NCBI RefSeq assembly: GCF_001570925.1
Contig: NZ_BCSP01000004.1
Span: forward strand, 1-64,000
DNA length: 64,000 nucleotides
Origin: [Zimmermannella] bifida NBRC 103089
GTDB lineage: Bacteria; Actinomycetota; Actinomycetes; Actinomycetales; Microbacteriaceae
Reading direction: 5' to 3'
Shown here: positions 43,356 through 54,277 of the stretch, one piece after another
Layout: the number at the start of each line of letters is the position of its first letter
Position numbering within the stretch: the stretch's first letter is position 1
Notes under the pieces: model-generated
Told to the model about the DNA's origin: nothing
Databases searched by the model: none
What the model saw: the letters and a program-made list of their open reading frames with translations, nothing else
Position numbers and translations under genes: made by a program

Positions 43356-44792
43356 GTGACTACCGCCAACACCACCCTGACCACGCTCGACGGCACCACG
43401 CTCAGTCATCGCGAGCAGCGCCGCCGCGCGTTCGCCTGGCAGCTCTACGACCTATCGCAATCGGCGTGGCAGGCGGTGATCGTGACCTTCGTCTTCGCCA
43501 CGTACCTGTCGAGTCCGCTGTTCTTCGACCCGCAGATTGCTGCGCTGCCCAAGACCGACCCGGCGTATGTAGCGGCGCAGGCCGAGTCACAGCAGGTCAT
43601 TGCTGGCTTCGACCTCATCGCCGGCATCCTGGTGGCGCTCATCGCCCCCGCATTGGGCCGCACCGCCGATGGTTCGGGCTCGCGCAAGCGCATGCTGGCG
43701 GTCTTCTCAGGACTGGTGGTTGCGGTCATGCTCGGCATGTTCTTCGTCAGGCCCGATGCCAAGTTCCTCGCGATCGGCGCCGTGCTGCTCGCGAGCGGCA
43801 CCGTGCTCAGCGAGCTCGCGTTCGTGAACTACAACGCCATGCTCTCGCAGGTCGCCACGCACGAAAACGTCTCGAAGGTCTCCGGCCGCGGCTGGGGCCT
43901 GGGCTACATCTCGTCGATCGTGCTGCTCATCCTGCTGCTAGTGCTCTTTATTCAAGACGTCAACGGGGATGCACCGGGTTCCGGCATCTTCGCGCTCCCC
44001 TCGGGCGCCGACGGCGAAGCGCTCAATATCCGCCTGGCCATCGTCTTCGCCGCAATCTGGTACCTAGTGTTCCTCATCCCGATTCTGCGTCGCGTGCCCT
44101 CAGCACCGCGGAATACCAATGAACGCCGCGTCGGTTTCTTCGGCGCCTACGCCGAGTTGTGGCGCACGCTGCGCTCGCTGTGGCGCACCGACCGCAAGCT
44201 GCTGCAGTTCTTGCTCGCGAGCGCGGTGTTCCGCGACGGCCTCAACGCCGTCTTCGCGTGGGGCGCGGTGCTCGCAGGCCAGGTCTATGGGTTCAGCAAC
44301 ACCGCGATCATGATGTTCGCGATCGTCGCGAACCTGGTGTCGGGTATCGGTGCGTTCGTCGGCGGATCCATCGAGCACCGGGTCGGCACAAAGCCAACGA
44401 TCATTTGGTCGCTCATCGGCATGCTCATCGCCGGTCTCGGCATGATGGTGCTGCCCGATGTGCAGACTTCGTTCTGGGTCGTGGCGCTGCTGCTGTGCCT
44501 GTTCATCGGGCCGGTACAGAGCGCATCCCGCAGCTACATGGCGCGGTCGATTCCGCAGGGTCGCGAGGGTGAACTCATGGGCCTCTACTCGACCACCGGG
44601 CGCGCGGCTGGCTGGCTGTCGAACCTGCTCTACTTCGCGTTCATTTCGATGCTGATGACGCCAAAGGCCGGTGTCTGGGGCATCCTGCTCACGCTGCTGA
44701 TCGGTCTGCTGCTGATGTGGACGGTGCCGGCGGTACCGAAGATCGCGTCGCTTGCCTCGCGAGACGGCAGCACCGCATCCGCTGACGCGTAG
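43356..44792 (+). CDS. MFS transporter of the UMF1/Atg22-like family
   Basis: 478 aa from a GTG at 43356; TACAAT at 43343-43348 ends 7 bases before it, so a leaderless start is likely. About 12 membrane helices; FAWQLYDLSQSAWQAVIVTFVF in helix 1 and GRGWGLGYISSIVLL and QSASRSYMARSIPQGREGELMGLYSTTGR are typical of the UMF1/Atg22 family. In fungi Atg22 exports amino acids from vacuoles; bacterial substrates unknown. Confidence 0.88.
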   Translation: MTTANTTLTTLDGTTLSHREQRRRAFAWQLYDLSQSAWQAVIVTFVFATYLSSPLFFDPQIAALPKTDPAYVAAQAESQQVIAGFDLIAGILVALIAPALGRTADGSGSRKRMLAVFSGLVVAVMLGMFFVRPDAKFLAIGAVLLASGTVLSELAFVNYNAMLSQVATHENVSKVSGRGWGLGYISSIVLLILLLVLFIQDVNGDAPGSGIFALPSGADGEALNIRLAIVFAAIWYLVFLIPILRRVPSAPRNTNERRVGFFGAYAELWRTLRSLWRTDRKLLQFLLASAVFRDGLNAVFAWGAVLAGQVYGFSNTAIMMFAIVANLVSGIGAFVGGSIEHRVGTKPTIIWSLIGMLIAGLGMMVLPDVQTSFWVVALLLCLFIGPVQSASRSYMARSIPQGREGELMGLYSTTGRAAGWLSNLLYFAFISMLMTPKAGVWGILLTLLIGLLLMWTVPAVPKIASLASRDGSTASADA

Positions 44793-44846
44793 CCTGCCGA
44801 GCCCCCAAGCCCCCGACCTTCGCCCGGCCCCGAGACCCAGGAAACA

Positions 44847-44907
44847 TTTGTTGCATGACAGGCCCTACGAAGCAAATATTGCGATGTAGGCGCTGTCAGG
44901 CAACAAA
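44847..44907. terminator. long imperfect inverted repeat between convergent genes
   Basis: Arms 44847-44868 and 44886-44907 match except for three positions; the 17-base loop contains another small palindrome (GCAAATATTGC). Lies between the MFS and GNAT genes and could end both transcripts, though it is longer than usual. Confidence 0.65.
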
Positions 44908-44922
44908 TTTCTTGGCGATGTC

Positions 44923-44970
44923 AGAGCCTAGCTGCAGCAGAGCCTAGCTACAGCAGAGCCTAGCTGCAGC
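44923..44970. repeat. three tandem 16-bp repeats at the GNAT 3' end
   Basis: Units 44923-44938, 44939-44954 and 44955-44970 (AGAGCCTAGCTGCAGC with one change in unit 2). On the - strand each contains a TAG, and the first one read supplies the GNAT stop codon. Confidence 0.85.
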
Positions 44971-45601
44971 AGTGAAGTTCGCGGGTGTCCGTCGATGTCG
45001 CGAGCTCCGCTTCGGCGGCCTTCACGGTCGCTTCGGCTTCAGCCACGGCGGATGCGGTCGGTTGCGCCTCCGAAGCTGTATCCGACTCGAGCGCCGGTTG
45101 TGCGTCGCGCACCAGGCGCAGGTCGCGGTGGCCGTCAGGCCAGCTGCGGAAAATCGGCTCGCCATCGCGGCGGAATCCGAGCTTCTTGTAGAACGCCTCG
45201 GCGCGGTCATTGCCCTCAAGCATCCACAGCCACGCGGCATCCTGCTCAAGCACGGCGTCGGCGAGCATGCGGCCGAGACCGGTGCCGTGCGCGATTTTCA
45301 GGGTGTAGAGCACGCGCAACTCCACATCGCGCGGTGATTCCTCGTCGGGCGTCGGGCGAGCAAACACGAACCCGGCCGGTTCACCGTCAATGAACCCCAT
45401 GCGGATGCGCGCACGTTTCGTAGCGTCGGCTTCGGTAATCGCGTCCTGCCAGAACGCCAAGCGATCATCAATATTGGCGCCCATGTCGAGGTGATCCTGA
45501 GGAATCGTGCCCCCGTAGGTTTCCTGCCAGGCCTGGTTATGGATACGAACCAGGTCATCAATATCAGCGGTGGTCACGGTGCGGATGCGGAGATCTGCCA
45601 T
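44960..45601 (-). CDS. GNAT-family N-acetyltransferase
   Basis: 213 aa. Residues 1-165 form the GNAT fold: DIDDLVRIHNQAWQETYGG, VELRVLYTLKIAHGTGLGRMLADAV (acetyl-CoA pyrophosphate loop) and NDRAEAFYKKLGFRRDG. The C-terminal 45 residues are an Ala/Glu-rich tail ending HCCS, partly encoded by a tandem repeat, so the end may be a recent addition. It lies 42 bp after copA on the same strand and may be co-transcribed. Substrate unknown. Confidence 0.85.
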   Translation of the reverse strand: MADLRIRTVTTADIDDLVRIHNQAWQETYGGTIPQDHLDMGANIDDRLAFWQDAITEADATKRARIRMGFIDGEPAGFVFARPTPDEESPRDVELRVLYTLKIAHGTGLGRMLADAVLEQDAAWLWMLEGNDRAEAFYKKLGFRRDGEPIFRSWPDGHRDLRLVRDAQPALESDTASEAQPTASAVAEAEATVKAAEAELATSTDTRELHCCS

Positions 45602-45643
45602 GGGAAACGAGCCTAACGACCGAGCGCGGTCGCGGCTAGGAAT

Positions 45644-47908
<2,265 letters not shown>

Positions 47909-47942
47909 TTGGGTGCGCTCGCTTCCGTTCGCGTCGTCGAGG

Positions 47943-48146
47943 CTACGCCTCGAGCGTGTAGCCGGCTTCGGTCACGGCACGCTCGACGTCGTCGCGCGAA
48001 AGCTCCGCCTGCGAGGTGACTTCGACCTTGCCGCTTACGTGGTCGGCCTTGACGGCGGTAACACCGTCGATTTCAGCGAGTTCTTCTTGCACACTGAGTT
48101 CGCAGTGACCGCAGGTCATGCCGCTTACGAGGTACGTGGTGTTCAT
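47943..48146 (-). CDS. copZ: copper chaperone CopZ
   Basis: 67 aa HMA domain: GMTCGHCELSVQEELAEIDGV with the CxxC pair, and a C-terminal EAGYTLEA. Start ATG at 48146. Delivers Cu(I) to CopA encoded just downstream. No CsoR or CueR gene is visible nearby. Confidence 0.93.
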   Translation of the reverse strand: MNTTYLVSGMTCGHCELSVQEELAEIDGVTAVKADHVSGKVEVTSQAELSRDDVERAVTEAGYTLEA

Positions 48147-48261
48147 GGGATGCTCCGTTCGAGGGGTGGGGTGCAGGTCGGGATAGTCACACCGCTCATG
48201 GCGGCCACTACTAGCGATAACGAATTGCGTCGCGGCACTATTCCCGCGCCGCATCCGAAAA

Positions 48262-49905
48262 TTACATCCAGCGCGGCACCAAGAAACCGAGCGACACAAG
48301 ATCGCGCACATCGCGTGCAATCGCCGCAAGCAGCGCATCCTGATCAATTTCGAGCAGTGCCGCAATCGCAACGATGATCTGGCGACCGGTGAGGTCGCCA
48401 TCGCAAACCGAAACGAACGACGCAAGCTCGGTGCTCTCGGGGAAGGTGCGGCGAAAGCCACCGCCCTGGCGCAGCAGCATGGCTGATGGGTCAGCTTCGC
48501 CGGGGATCGTCCAGCGTTCGTCGGTGACATCGCGCGCAACAACGAACGTTTCGTCAACGAGTTCGTCGTCGGTACGCTCACGCAGCCAGTCATCGGCATC
48601 GAAGGCATCGCGGATGTTCGCGCCCAGCGGCATTGCCAGCTGATGTTCGAGCGTCTCGAATCGGCGCACCGGTGCGGTGCCCTCCGGTGCAGCGTGCAGC
48701 AGCAGCATGCCCATGCCCACGTGAACGACACCGCGCGAAGCGAAGTCATCGAGGTAGCGAACGAACTGTTCGCGCCAGCTCGTCAGCTCGCGGTTCTCGG
48801 CGGCGTCCTTGAGCCACATGTCGGCGTACTCGATGGGCGTGGCGCGTTCGCGCTGCACTACCCACAGGTCGGTGTGCGCGGGCACCCACGATTCGAGTCG
48901 GGTGTGCCACGACTCATCGGTTTCGTGGACTTCCCAGTTACCGAGCATCACGGCAACACCGCGCGGCGCCAGGTGGGTACCGAGGTTGCGAACGAGTTCT
49001 TCAACCAGGCGGTCGCCCGGGCGGCCACCGTCGCGGTAGGTGTACTGGTCGGATGCGGTTTCATCGGCCGCGCGCGGCGTGATGACGAACGGTGGGTTCG
49101 AGACGATCAGGTCGAACTGCTCCCCCGCGACCGGCTGCAGCAAGTCGCCAAGACGCAGCGATACGCGTGCCTCCAGGTTCTGCGGGTCAATGCTCAGCAC
49201 TTCAGCGTTGAGCAGCAGGTTGAAGCGGGCAAACTCGATCGCGCGAGCCGAGATATCGGTCGCGACCACGTGGTCGACGTGACTGAGCAGGTGCATCGTT
49301 TGCACGCCCATCCCCACACCCAAGTCGAGCGCGCGGGCGACGGGTTCGCGCGGCGTGAGCTGTGCGAGGTTTGCGGTGGCTGGGCCAATACCAACGACGT
49401 GGTCGCGGCGAAGCGGCTGGTCAGCGGGAACTTGCAGGCCACCGAGGTCGCTCGCCACCCACAGATCGAGCGCGGCGGGCTCGCCCGCATCCGCCGAATC
49501 TGCGTCGGTGCCCGGCGCAGCAACGGCGTACGGGCGAATGTCGACGCGGGCCCGCAGCCTCTCGGGCTGCGCCGGAACCGGTTCGAGCAAGCCTGCGGCC
49601 ACCTGGTCTTCGGCCGCGGGCACCACTGCGGCGGGCATGGTCTCAGCCAGCAGGTACAGGCGGATGAGCGCGGCCAGCGCGTCCGTTTCGGCAACGTTCG
49701 CGAGCGCATGCTGAGCGGGAACGAGCAGGTCGCGGTGCAGCGCTTCGGCGGCGCCGGCGCCCAGGCACTCGTTCACGCCGTCAACGGTGTAGTTGGCGGC
49801 GGCGAAGGCGGCGCGGATGCGGCCGAGTCGCGCGATATCGCGGCTGTCGGGGGCGTCGCTCGGGTCGTCGAATGCGGCGGTGGCGTTGTGCGTCATGCAG
49901 TCCAT
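48262..49905 (-). CDS. class I SAM-dependent methyltransferase (RlmG/PrmC-like)
   Basis: 547 aa from ATG 49905, with 49896 as alternative; neither has a clear ribosome binding site. Residues 1-180 form a helical/beta N-terminal domain, 185-345 a Rossmann methyltransferase: ALDLGVGMGVQTMHLL (motif I), ATDISARAIEFA (motif II) and DLIVSNPPFVI (NPPF, typical of N-methylation of amide or base nitrogen). A 200-residue C-terminal domain follows. Such proteins modify rRNA or release factors; which one is not clear. Confidence 0.8.
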   Translation of the reverse strand: MDCMTHNATAAFDDPSDAPDSRDIARLGRIRAAFAAANYTVDGVNECLGAGAAEALHRDLLVPAQHALANVAETDALAALIRLYLLAETMPAAVVPAAEDQVAAGLLEPVPAQPERLRARVDIRPYAVAAPGTDADSADAGEPAALDLWVASDLGGLQVPADQPLRRDHVVGIGPATANLAQLTPREPVARALDLGVGMGVQTMHLLSHVDHVVATDISARAIEFARFNLLLNAEVLSIDPQNLEARVSLRLGDLLQPVAGEQFDLIVSNPPFVITPRAADETASDQYTYRDGGRPGDRLVEELVRNLGTHLAPRGVAVMLGNWEVHETDESWHTRLESWVPAHTDLWVVQRERATPIEYADMWLKDAAENRELTSWREQFVRYLDDFASRGVVHVGMGMLLLHAAPEGTAPVRRFETLEHQLAMPLGANIRDAFDADDWLRERTDDELVDETFVVARDVTDERWTIPGEADPSAMLLRQGGGFRRTFPESTELASFVSVCDGDLTGRQIIVAIAALLEIDQDALLAAIARDVRDLVSLGFLVPRWM

Positions 49906-49965
49906 TCTGGCTTGTTTTTCCGGGGTCTGGCTTGTTTTCCGGGGTCTGGCTTACCGGGGTCGGTT
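49906..49965. repeat. short degenerate direct repeats
   Basis: TCTGGCTTGTTTTTCCGGGG-like unit occurs about three times with shortening copies between the methyltransferase start and the LLM gene end. Slippage-type repeat in the methyltransferase 5' flank; no further function seen. Confidence 0.6.
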
Positions 49966-49998
49966 TTACGGGGCGCGTTTCGGAAGCTTGCGGCGTCG

Positions 49999-51036
49999 CT
50001 ACCGGTCACCCGGTTGCTGCGCGAGCGGTGCAAGCTCAGTGAGCGTGTGCATCCGGGTGGCCAAGTCGCTGCCGCCGAGGGTCACGATCAGTTCGTCGGC
50101 GCCCGTTTGCGTCACCAGGTCGTGCAGACGGTCTCGCACCTGTTCAGCCGAGCCGAGGTACTGCGACCCCGTGGCGCGGAACCACAGCTGCGGATTCACG
50201 ATGTTATCGGCGAATTCCTGCGCTTCGTCGGGTGTGAGCATGGCCCGTGGCGTGCCCGACATGAGCTGGTATCGAAACACGCGAGAGGGCAGATCGAGCC
50301 GAGTTGCCGCATCCACCGAATCGGCGATGAGCACCGAGGCGCTAATCATGGCGAGGGGTTCTGGGCACACTGCCGACGGCACGAACCCGTCGCGATAGGC
50401 AGCGAATGCCTGTCGCGGGTTCGATCCGAACGCAAAGTGGTTCGCGTAGGCGAACGGCAGGCCGAGTTCGCCCGCGAGCGCCGCCGAATAGTTGCTCGAT
50501 CCCAGCAGCCACAGCTGCGGTGGATGCGGCAGGTCGGCTGCCGCGCGCACCTGCCGGAACCGTTCGCGATCGGCTTGCGGCCGCACATCGCCGAAGTACC
50601 CGGCAATTTCAAGCACGTCTTGCGGGTAACGAGCCACCGCATCCGGCAACCGACCTTCGGTGAGCGGCCGCCCGCGCACCGCCGCCACGGTGACCGGGTC
50701 GGTTCCCGGCGCCCGGCCCAGACCCAAGTCGATGCGACCGGGATACATGTGGCTGAGCAGCGCAAACTGTTCTGCGACGACCAGCGGCGTGTGGTTTGGC
50801 AGCATCACGCCGCCCGAGCCGAGGCGGATGCGTTCCGTTCCCTGCCCGAGGTACGCGAGGGTGGTTGCCGGCGACGTTGAAGCGATGGCCTCGGAGTTGT
50901 GGTGTTCGGCCACCCAATATCGCGTATAGCCAAGCCGGTCGGCGGCTTGCACCAGTTGGTGGCTGTGTTGCAGCCCGGTTGCGACGGATTCGCCGCGACG
51001 AAGCATGATGAGGTCGAGCACCGAAACATTGGTCAT
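49999..51036 (-). CDS. LLM-class flavin-dependent oxidoreductase
   Basis: 345 aa from ATG 51036 (51051 is an alternative). Luciferase-like TIM barrel: SVLDLIMLRRGES, YTRYWVAEHHNSEAIASTSPA (flavin pocket), LGSGGVMLPNHTPLVVAEQF, IDLGLGRAPGTDP and LWLLGSSNYSA. Group of MsnO8-like FMN monooxygenases. Substrate unknown. Confidence 0.9.
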   Translation of the reverse strand: MTNVSVLDLIMLRRGESVATGLQHSHQLVQAADRLGYTRYWVAEHHNSEAIASTSPATTLAYLGQGTERIRLGSGGVMLPNHTPLVVAEQFALLSHMYPGRIDLGLGRAPGTDPVTVAAVRGRPLTEGRLPDAVARYPQDVLEIAGYFGDVRPQADRERFRQVRAAADLPHPPQLWLLGSSNYSAALAGELGLPFAYANHFAFGSNPRQAFAAYRDGFVPSAVCPEPLAMISASVLIADSVDAATRLDLPSRVFRYQLMSGTPRAMLTPDEAQEFADNIVNPQLWFRATGSQYLGSAEQVRDRLHDLVTQTGADELIVTLGGSDLATRMHTLTELAPLAQQPGDR

Positions 51037-51195
51037 GTGCGTATCGAACACCAGTGGGCTGAGTGCGCGGTGGCCGCGTCGGGTGCCGCGATTACTGGAT
51101 GCGCGCTATCTGTGGATTACGACCAATGCACGATAGCGCGAGCGACTAATGTTCGAGAAGCTAGTCGTTACAAGCACAACTGAGGAAGGCACAGG

Positions 51196-52269
51196 ATGCG
51201 TTTTGCTGGCTCCCATAACCGGCGCGGGTTCGCTGCGCTGATCGCCGCTGCGGCGCTCGTGTGCACCGGTTGCACGGTAACGAACATCGAGGCTGTGCCC
51301 GCTGATGGCGGCTACGAGCTCTACCTGCCCGAGGTGACGAGCGCCGACTCTGGTCTGCGCCAGGAGTTCTCGAAGAATCCGAGCGAGTCGCACGACTATT
51401 GGTCGGATCCTGAGCGCCGTGACAACGCCGAAGGCATGGACTACAAGGCGCCCGATAATGGCCTTCCTCCCGGCCCGGGCGACCCGGCCACCGGTGCCTA
51501 TGTGCCGGCGACGCAGGCGATGCCGAGTAACCCTTCGGGCTACGGCGATGTCCCCAAGGCCGAGGTCTTCGATCGACAGGGTCTAGCCGCATCCTCATTC
51601 GGGCGCTTGTACTTCACCTTTGACGGTGGCGAGACCTATGTGTGTTCGGCCACCGTAGTGAACTCGAAGTCGGGCGATATTGTCGCGACTGCCGGTCACT
51701 GTGTTGCCGAAACGAATGGTTCGGGCAAGCTCGCCGAATCGGTGGTGTTCATCCCTGGTGACAAGGACAACGGCCGCGAAACCCCATACGGAACCTGGGC
51801 TGCCGTCGAAATGGTGGTGCCGCAGCAGTTCATCGATAAGGCCCGTACGGACGATCAAGGTCAGCTGCTCAGTGATGAGGGCTGGAACTACGATTTCGCG
51901 TTCTTGCGGATGGAAGAACAAGACGGCAAGAGCATCCAGGACGTCACCGGTGCGCAGGGAATCGCGTTCGGTACGCCCGTGAACTACCTGACGCAGATCG
52001 GCTATCCCTCGGCACCACCGTTCGACGGCCGTGACGAGTTCATGTGCGCGTCGACCTCGTTCAGCTCCAACTGGCAGGGCGGCTACGCGCACCGCTGCGA
52101 TATGACGCAGGGTGCATCGGGTGGCGCCTGGATGTCGGACTACGACGCCAAGACGGGAACGGGCTACCTCGTTGCGGTGACTTCAACCGTCGACGCCACC
52201 GGTATGGCGAACTCGCCAGTGCTCGGCCAAACCGCCCTCGGACTCTACAACCAACTGGATCAGGGGTAG
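51196..52269 (+). CDS. secreted trypsin-like serine protease
   Basis: 357 aa. N-terminal signal with RR and a CTGC at its end; the -3 position is Cys, so the lipobox is not standard. A Pro/Asp-rich propeptide-like region reaches about residue 120. Chymotrypsin fold: VATAGHC (His), WNYDFAFLRM (Asp), QGASGGAW (Ser); four further Cys may pair. Similar to V8/streptogrisin-like secreted proteases. First gene of a three-gene set (4-bp and 8-bp gaps). Confidence 0.85.
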   Translation: MRFAGSHNRRGFAALIAAAALVCTGCTVTNIEAVPADGGYELYLPEVTSADSGLRQEFSKNPSESHDYWSDPERRDNAEGMDYKAPDNGLPPGPGDPATGAYVPATQAMPSNPSGYGDVPKAEVFDRQGLAASSFGRLYFTFDGGETYVCSATVVNSKSGDIVATAGHCVAETNGSGKLAESVVFIPGDKDNGRETPYGTWAAVEMVVPQQFIDKARTDDQGQLLSDEGWNYDFAFLRMEEQDGKSIQDVTGAQGIAFGTPVNYLTQIGYPSAPPFDGRDEFMCASTSFSSNWQGGYAHRCDMTQGASGGAWMSDYDAKTGTGYLVAVTSTVDATGMANSPVLGQTALGLYNQLDQG

Positions 52270-52273
52270 CGCG

Positions 52274-53215
52274 ATGACGAGTAACCGAACCGTGCGCGCG
52301 CAATTTCGTGGTGCATCCATCGCCGCACTGTCGTTGCTGACTGCAGGACTGCTCAGCGGCTGCCAACTGTTGCCCGACACCAAAATCTCGCCATGGGCGG
52401 TGGCGCACCACGATGAAAAAGTGGCGTTCCACAAGGACGCCGGTGACGAGCTCTTGAACCTGGATGCGACCGCGGGATTCGCCACGCTGAACGAGTTTCA
52501 GGCGGTTGGCTTTCACCACGTTGAGTCACCGAGCTGGCGGGTGCACCTCGAATACGAGTCGTCGGTTTCGGGCGAAGGCTTTGTCTCGAAGTTCTCGAGC
52601 AACAAGTCGGGCTTCTCGTTTGACCAATCGCACCAGGCCGGCTCGAACGAGACGTACTACCTGCTCGGCGACGAACTCAAGAACCGCGCCAGCAATGGCA
52701 AGAGCTGGGTTTCGGTGCCGGTAGGCGACCTCAACCGCATGCAGGATCCGCCGCGAGCCTGCAAGCTGTTCGCCGTGGCGTTCAGTTGCAATCTCATCGA
52801 AGCGTGGAACATTACGCGCGAACAGCACAAGTCGGTGCCGGTCAAGCTGGCACAGTCCGAAACCGGTGAGCGCCACTTCACCACCGCCGTTTCGTTGAGC
52901 GCCCTCGACGAAGCCGGGCTGACGATTCGCGCCGATGAAACCGAAGGGTTCGACGCCCAAACCGCCGATGAAACCCTGGTTCCGTTTCATATTTGGGTGG
53001 ATGCGAATGGCATCGTCACCAAGATGGAAGTGAACGGTGTTGCTGTGGGCGCGAACGGCGAAGAGATGGCGCTGCAGATTGGCTTTGAGTTGACATCGAC
53101 CTCCGCGTCGAGCGAACTCAAGCCGGTTGACCCCGCGCAGATTCCCCAACAAGACCTCTACCGGATTACCACCCCCGACCAGCTTGAAACGTTTGTTGAA
53201 AAGCTTGGGAGCTAG
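52274..53215 (+). CDS. lipoprotein, unknown
   Basis: 313 aa; ATG 4 bp after the protease stop. Signal with lipobox LLSGC (Cys30). The mature part is beta-rich with FHIWVDANGIVTKMEVNGVAV near the C-terminus, a pattern seen in LppX/LolA-like actinobacterial lipoproteins, but no firm family. Probably acts at the membrane face with the protease before it. Confidence 0.65.
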   Translation: MTSNRTVRAQFRGASIAALSLLTAGLLSGCQLLPDTKISPWAVAHHDEKVAFHKDAGDELLNLDATAGFATLNEFQAVGFHHVESPSWRVHLEYESSVSGEGFVSKFSSNKSGFSFDQSHQAGSNETYYLLGDELKNRASNGKSWVSVPVGDLNRMQDPPRACKLFAVAFSCNLIEAWNITREQHKSVPVKLAQSETGERHFTTAVSLSALDEAGLTIRADETEGFDAQTADETLVPFHIWVDANGIVTKMEVNGVAVGANGEEMALQIGFELTSTSASSELKPVDPAQIPQQDLYRITTPDQLETFVEKLGS

Positions 53216-53223
53216 CGAGTTTG

Positions 53224-54177
53224 GTGAATATGAACAACGACATGAATCAGCTTCCCCCGCATGGTGCGTCGCGCCCCGGTACCGCACCGGGTGACTCGAA
53301 CGGTGCGGCCCAGTCCGGTGCCGGTCAGCAGCATGCGGCCACGCCACCAGCAGCTCCCGCCGCACCGCAGACTCCGGGTGCGCCAAGCGCCCAGGGCGCT
53401 TCGAACGTTCCCGGTATGCCCAGCCGCCCGGCAGGGCCAGGCGGTCCTACCGGTGGTTTCGGTGCCTACGCCGATCGCTATGGTGTGCCTCCGGTAGGCG
53501 GCGCGCAGCAGGGTGGAGCAGCATCCGCATCCGCCGGTATGCCGCGACCTAGCGCACAGGCACAAGCACCGTCTGGTGCCCCCGGTGTTCGACCGCACCA
53601 GGCTCCAAGCTCGCAGCACCAAGCGCCACAGCGCAGCGCCGATGCGCCGACGCAGCAGCTGCCACCGCTGCGCAGCGCCCCCGGTGTGCCCGCACCGAAC
53701 CCGGCCGCGCGCGTACCGAATCCGGCCACGATGGCCGGAACCAACGCATCCAAACCGGCCTGGTCGGCAACGAGTGGACAGTCACCGATCGGCGCACCGG
53801 CAAGCTCGGGTGCCCCCAGCTATGGAACAACCGGCGGTACGGCTGCTTCGAACCCCACGAAGAAGCGCGGCCGTGGTGCCATCGTGGTGCTCTCGCTGCT
53901 CTTGCCCCTGGGCATTATTGGCGGTCTGATCGGCGGTTACGCATTGGCGACGAACGTGAACTCGTTCGACAACAAGGCGGTCGAGGATGCGGTGGCTGGC
54001 GTACTTCGCGACGAGTACGGGTTCAGCGACCTGGCTTCGGTTGACTGCCCCAACTGGATCAAGGTCGACCAGGGCGAGTCTTTCCAGTGCGAGTTTGAGT
54101 ACGCCGGCGGCACACAGACCGTCACCGTAACCCAGGGCTCGCAGTCGGGCCAGCTGGTCGTCGGCGCCCCAGAATAG
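53224..54177 (+). CDS. Pro/Ala-rich membrane-anchored DUF4333-like protein
   Basis: 317 aa. Three in-frame starts (TTG 53221, GTG 53224, ATG 53230) cannot be separated. Residues 1-215 are a disordered Pro/Ala/Gln/Gly stretch, 220-245 a membrane helix, then an extracellular domain (about 250-317) with VEDAVAGVLRDEYG, VDCPNW and FQCEFEY: the two Cys and layout fit DUF4333. Starts 8 bp after the lipoprotein gene. Confidence 0.75.
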   Translation: MNMNNDMNQLPPHGASRPGTAPGDSNGAAQSGAGQQHAATPPAAPAAPQTPGAPSAQGASNVPGMPSRPAGPGGPTGGFGAYADRYGVPPVGGAQQGGAASASAGMPRPSAQAQAPSGAPGVRPHQAPSSQHQAPQRSADAPTQQLPPLRSAPGVPAPNPAARVPNPATMAGTNASKPAWSATSGQSPIGAPASSGAPSYGTTGGTAASNPTKKRGRGAIVVLSLLLPLGIIGGLIGGYALATNVNSFDNKAVEDAVAGVLRDEYGFSDLASVDCPNWIKVDQGESFQCEFEYAGGTQTVTVTQGSQSGQLVVGAPE

Positions 54178-54197
54178 GCGCAGTAACCGCTCACGCT

Positions 54198-54268
54198 GCC
54201 CTAGCTGTTGCCATATGTCGCGGCGCTGCCAAATACGCAACGCTGCCCGCATACGCAACAGGTAGGGC
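54198..54268. terminator. inverted repeat between convergent genes
   Basis: Arms 54198-54211 and 54255-54268 match at 13 of 14 positions. The loop holds two copies of GCTGCC-ATACGCAAC-like sequence. Confidence 0.55.
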
Positions 54269-54277
54269 GGGCGTTTC

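Noticed and set aside
48643..50880. 745-codon frame on the + strand
   Set aside because: Antisense to the methyltransferase and LLM genes; no motif.
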